Shown piece after piece: positions 61,201 to 64,000 of a DNA stretch of 64,000 bases (its first letter is position 1; the number at the start of each line of letters is the position of its first letter). Position numbers and translations under genes: made by a program. Source of the DNA: Macrotrachela quadricornifera (Eukaryota > Rotifera > Eurotatoria > Philodinida > Philodinidae); NCBI GenBank assembly GCA_022393335.1, contig JAJEKB010001192.1, forward strand, positions 1-64,000, read 5' to 3'. The notes under the pieces are model-generated. The model worked only from the letters and a program-made list of their open reading frames with translations. It did no database searches and was not told the DNA's origin.

Positions 61201-64000
61201 TCTTGTCGATTTTTACCTGTTATTAATGATAATAATTTACATATACCAAATGAATGTGTACTTGTAAATGATTTAACTATAAAAGAAATTTTATCACCTG
61301 AATTATTATATAAATATCTTAATTTATATTATTTAAAAGATGATTTATATAAATTTAAAAATCAATTATATGAACTTGGTGTACATAAACTTGATCATAA
61401 TCAATTAATTGATATTATTAAACGAATGTTTATTTCTGAAATAACATTTGAAAATAAAAAAATTCTTTCAAAATGGTTTTCTTGTTTATATCGATGTTTA
61501 AATAAACTTTCTTTAAATGATGAACAAAATGTTTTAAAACATATTCAATCATTAAAAATATATCCATTAAAAAATAAACAAGAATTTATTTCATTAGTAA
61601 ATAATTCTATTAATCAAATTATTTTCTTTCCATCAATTAATATTCAATTACCAAAATTAATTGAAAATGATTTAATGATTATTGATGATGATTTATGGAT
61701 AAATTCAACAGAAATTATTCAAATACAAACATTACTTGAAAGACTTGGTATACAACGTTTAACACATAGAAATATTTGTGAACAACATATATTTCCAATT
61801 TTTGAAAATGAACAAATATGGAAAACGAAATCATCCGAAATTCTTATTGCTTATGTTATGTATATTTTTGATCTATGGTCTAAACAGGTAAGATTAGAAA
61901 AATTATGAATATGAGAATTTCGATTCGAGATTTTTTTGGTACTCATGATGGAATATATCTACAGAGAATAGATTTACATAGGGATATCCAAAACTAGTGA
62001 CAACGACATTTTAGTACCATATGCTAAGCTTGATAAAAGTTCTTTTTTACATAGGATGATAGAGAAAAAAATGCTCTATCTTTCTATGCTATTTGATCAC
62101 TATTGAAATAATATCGTAATGATAAAATTTGGATAAGTACTGCTTTTGTTGAATAATAGCTCGTCACAGTAGACCATAACGGATATGCCACTTTTGTATT
62201 TCGCTTTATTATTGTTTTTGTAACGTCAAAATTTGGTCATTCAGGCTTTTGTTTTTTTTTTTTTGAAAGAAAAAAGTGCACTTAGAAAATAAGCGATTCA
62301 GTGGGAGTTGTAGAACCTTTCACGCTGCATCTCGTATATTTCTTTTCTATTAATATATCCTTATATATTTGGTATAGATAAGTAGAAAACTCTCATGTTG
62401 ACGATAATGTATCAAAGATAATATGAAAACTATTCTCAATCTGTATTGTAAAAGTGACTTGTCATTCACTAATATCTTTGTTTGATAGAATAATTTTAAA
62501 TAAATTCTCTAAGATTACATACAGACATTCAAAATAATTACAAATCAATATTAAAAATAAATAAAATAATCGATTTAATCAATTATGTTTTTTCTTTTTA
62601 TTTTAGAAACATTATATTGATATGACTCGATTAAAATCAATTATTCAATTATTAACAAATGATAATTTTAAACAACCAATTCATCATTCTATTCATTTTA
62701 CACCAAAATATGGTAATCCATATGATTTATTAAGAGATTTTAATGATTATACTTGGATATTACTTAGTGATAATTATATTCGTGAAATTTCATCAATAAA
62801 TGATCGTAAAAAACTTCATCAATTTTTTTCTGAATTAGGTGTTTCAGATTTTCTATTTCCAATTAATAATTGGTCATATGAAGAATTTAATTCTTTAATT
62901 AATATTAAATCAATATCAATAAATAAAAAACTTTTTTTAGCTTTACAAGAAACATGGTTAACAGTTAATAAAAATGAATTATTTTTGAAACATTTAAAAG
63001 AATCTATATGGATACCAACAATTCATATATCTTATACTTATAATGAACAAACCAATGAAATTCAATTAAATAAAATTCGTCAATTAGATAAAGCAAATAA
63101 TATATATATAAAAACAAAAGAAATTCAACGACTTTTTGATCAACATATTCAATATATTGATGTTGAAATTAATTCAAATTCTTCATTTGCAAATGATTTA
63201 GGTTTAATTGAACATATAACATTAAATGATGTTATTTCAATGTTATTATATTGGTGTAAAAATTCAATTTTCTATACTTCTATTTCTCATATGCAAAATA
63301 TTTATGAATATATCTATCAAAATATAAGTATTAATGAATTGCAAAATTTAATTAATACTAAATCAATATTCTTTGTACCTATTTCATCATTATCAAATTG
63401 TACAGATATTGTTTGTGGTAAATTTGTCAGTATATCTGAAGTTTGTTGGTCGGATTCAACAAATCTTTTTTCGAAATATTCTTCATCATTTAAAACAATC
63501 AATCGTTTAATATTGGAATCTTATTATTTGGAACAAAAATCAATTTTTCTTGATTTTTTTAATATTCTATTAAATCCAACAATTGAAGAATATATTCATT
63601 TATTAGGTAGAAATTTCTTTTTTTGTATTTGAAAATTAAATATTTTATTTAAAGTTTATATTGCGTCACTTCCAATAACAGAAGAAACTATTCAAGATGC
63701 ATTTTTAATCTTTAAAACTATTGGAAAATTATGTGAACAATCAAATAATCTTATAGAAAAACAAGATTTACAAAGTAGGAATTATATATTTTGCTTTTTT
63801 AATGATTAAAAGTAACTATATATATTTGAATTGGAAGTAATGATAATTTCTAGTAATCAAAAAATTGTTCCTTGATTATCGCTGAAAGGTAGAAAATATG
63901 GGAACGACTACGTGTATATTCTCTCAAAAATCATGTGGAGATCTCAAATCGAGTTAAAGAGTAACACCTATATAGCTCTTTGAGAAAAGTATCCCAAACG
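55275..64000 (+). CDS. NO VEIN-like giant ATPase (HSP90-type HATPase), 3' end beyond window
   Basis: Ten exons join in phase: 55275-55312, 55362-55896, 56175-56726, 56789-56999, 57747-58508, 58562-60156, 60879-60914, 60973-61887, 62607-63606, 63655-63774. That gives 1921 codons with an open donor at 63775. The N-terminal part has a coiled segment, a Ser-rich linker (SSSSSDSD) and helical modules. Two related winged-helix-like repeats follow (LCEKFQVNHFYELGYGTFTN and ICYHFQIESFEQLGYGSFHS). An HSP90/histidine-kinase-type ATPase comes next: ELIQNADDNQYND (N box, Glu984 to about 996), ALCDIGKSTKG, and GYIGQKGIGFKSVFSV (about 1040-1055). The family phrase FGFTFIIQADFEVPSSRQDI and long helical C-terminal modules follow. 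This layout is that of plant NO VEIN and its animal relatives, related to sacsin ATPase regions. Cellular role in animals is unclear. Three introns (57000-57746, 60157-60878, 61888-62606) are enlarged by mobile elements; most others are short. Confidence 0.8.
57083..57722. mobile_element. Fold-back element, third family (~640 bp), in an intron
   Basis: The arms of about 255 bases (57083-57340 and about 57460-57722) are inverted repeats, roughly 88 percent alike by eye. CATACATAAGAGCCCTAAAA on the left pairs with TTTTAGGGCTCTTATGTATG on the right. A loop of about 120 bases separates them. It sits wholly inside the NO VEIN-like intron 57000-57746. The plus-strand frame starting at 57520 is just the right arm. 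No transposase. Confidence 0.9.
60173..60836. mobile_element. piggyBac-like MITE in an intron
   Basis: The left end reads TTAA followed by CCCTTTATCC (60169-60182). The right end is GGATAAAGGG (60827-60836) followed by TTGA. Ends beginning CCCT next to a TTAA target are the mark of piggyBac transposition; the right-hand TTGA would be a mutated TTAA. No piggyBac transposase is encoded, so it is non-autonomous. It fills the intron 60157-60878 of the NO VEIN-like gene. Confidence 0.65.
61979..62365. mobile_element. MITE, TTAGGG-ended family, internally deleted copy
   Basis: Starts TAGGGATATCCAAAACTAGT and follows the left arm of the 19269 copy (GATAGAGAAAAAAATGCTCT, CTATGCTATTTGATCAC). It then jumps to the central block (TTGTAGAACCTTTCACGCTG, about 62308-62330) and fades at about 62365. 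The terminal right arm is missing. Located in the intron 61888-62606 of the NO VEIN-like gene. Confidence 0.8.

Overview
This is an AT-rich animal nuclear sequence. Its genes are split by very short GT..AG introns (mostly 46-65 nt), and intergenic stretches run to several kb. The combination points to a bdelloid rotifer (Rotaria/Adineta type): animal housekeeping genes with tiny introns, a TIR protein, a tandem family whose N-terminal WLD...SG.lG..ivP...IYIFC domain I associate with bdelloid ADP-ribosyltransferase/TPR proteins, a decayed microbial-type GH3 beta-glucosidase, and many fold-back elements. No species is assigned.

Layout. 1-7.7 kb: gene-free except for a decayed GH3 beta-glucosidase (minus). 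7.76-8.42 kb: intact intronless DJ-1/PfpI protein. 8.7-20.8 kb: array of at least seven same-strand (minus) copies of one Rossmann-like + TPR family. Two are intact, one is interrupted by a 400-N gap whose two edges are near-duplicates, one has fresh lesions, and three are relics; a 732-bp fold-back element lies between the last two. 20.8-26.3 kb: mostly empty, with a MULE-like SWIM-finger transposon relic. 26.4-28.8 kb: TPMT-like methyltransferase (+) facing a class A GPCR (-) that carries a nonsense codon. 28.8-36.4 kb: intergenic with two fold-back elements, a decayed TPR-like gene and a small basic secreted ORF ending inside a MITE. 36.5-45.3 kb: dense core of SEH1 (+), TBATA/SPATIAL-like (-), EF-hand protein (+), ARFRP1 (+) and GALNT (+). 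47.7-48.9 kb: TIR-domain protein ending in a CaaX box (-). About 50.4-50.75 kb: isolated GC-rich, structured, TATA-driven island. 55.3 kb to the right edge: first ten exons (1921 codons read, phase-consistent) of a very large NO VEIN-like HSP90-type ATPase gene; three of its introns are swollen by three different mobile elements.

Functionally, the core genes are ordinary housekeeping: nuclear pore/GATOR2, Golgi trafficking GTPase, mucin-type O-glycosylation. The accessory part is of more interest. Three gene types could belong to innate or nucleotide-based signalling: the tandem Rossmann-like/TPR family, a potentially membrane-anchored TIR protein that keeps the NADase-position glutamate, and the NO VEIN-like ATPase. 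Nothing in the sequence shows that they act together. Exon models were deduced by eye from splice signals, reading-frame continuity and family similarity.
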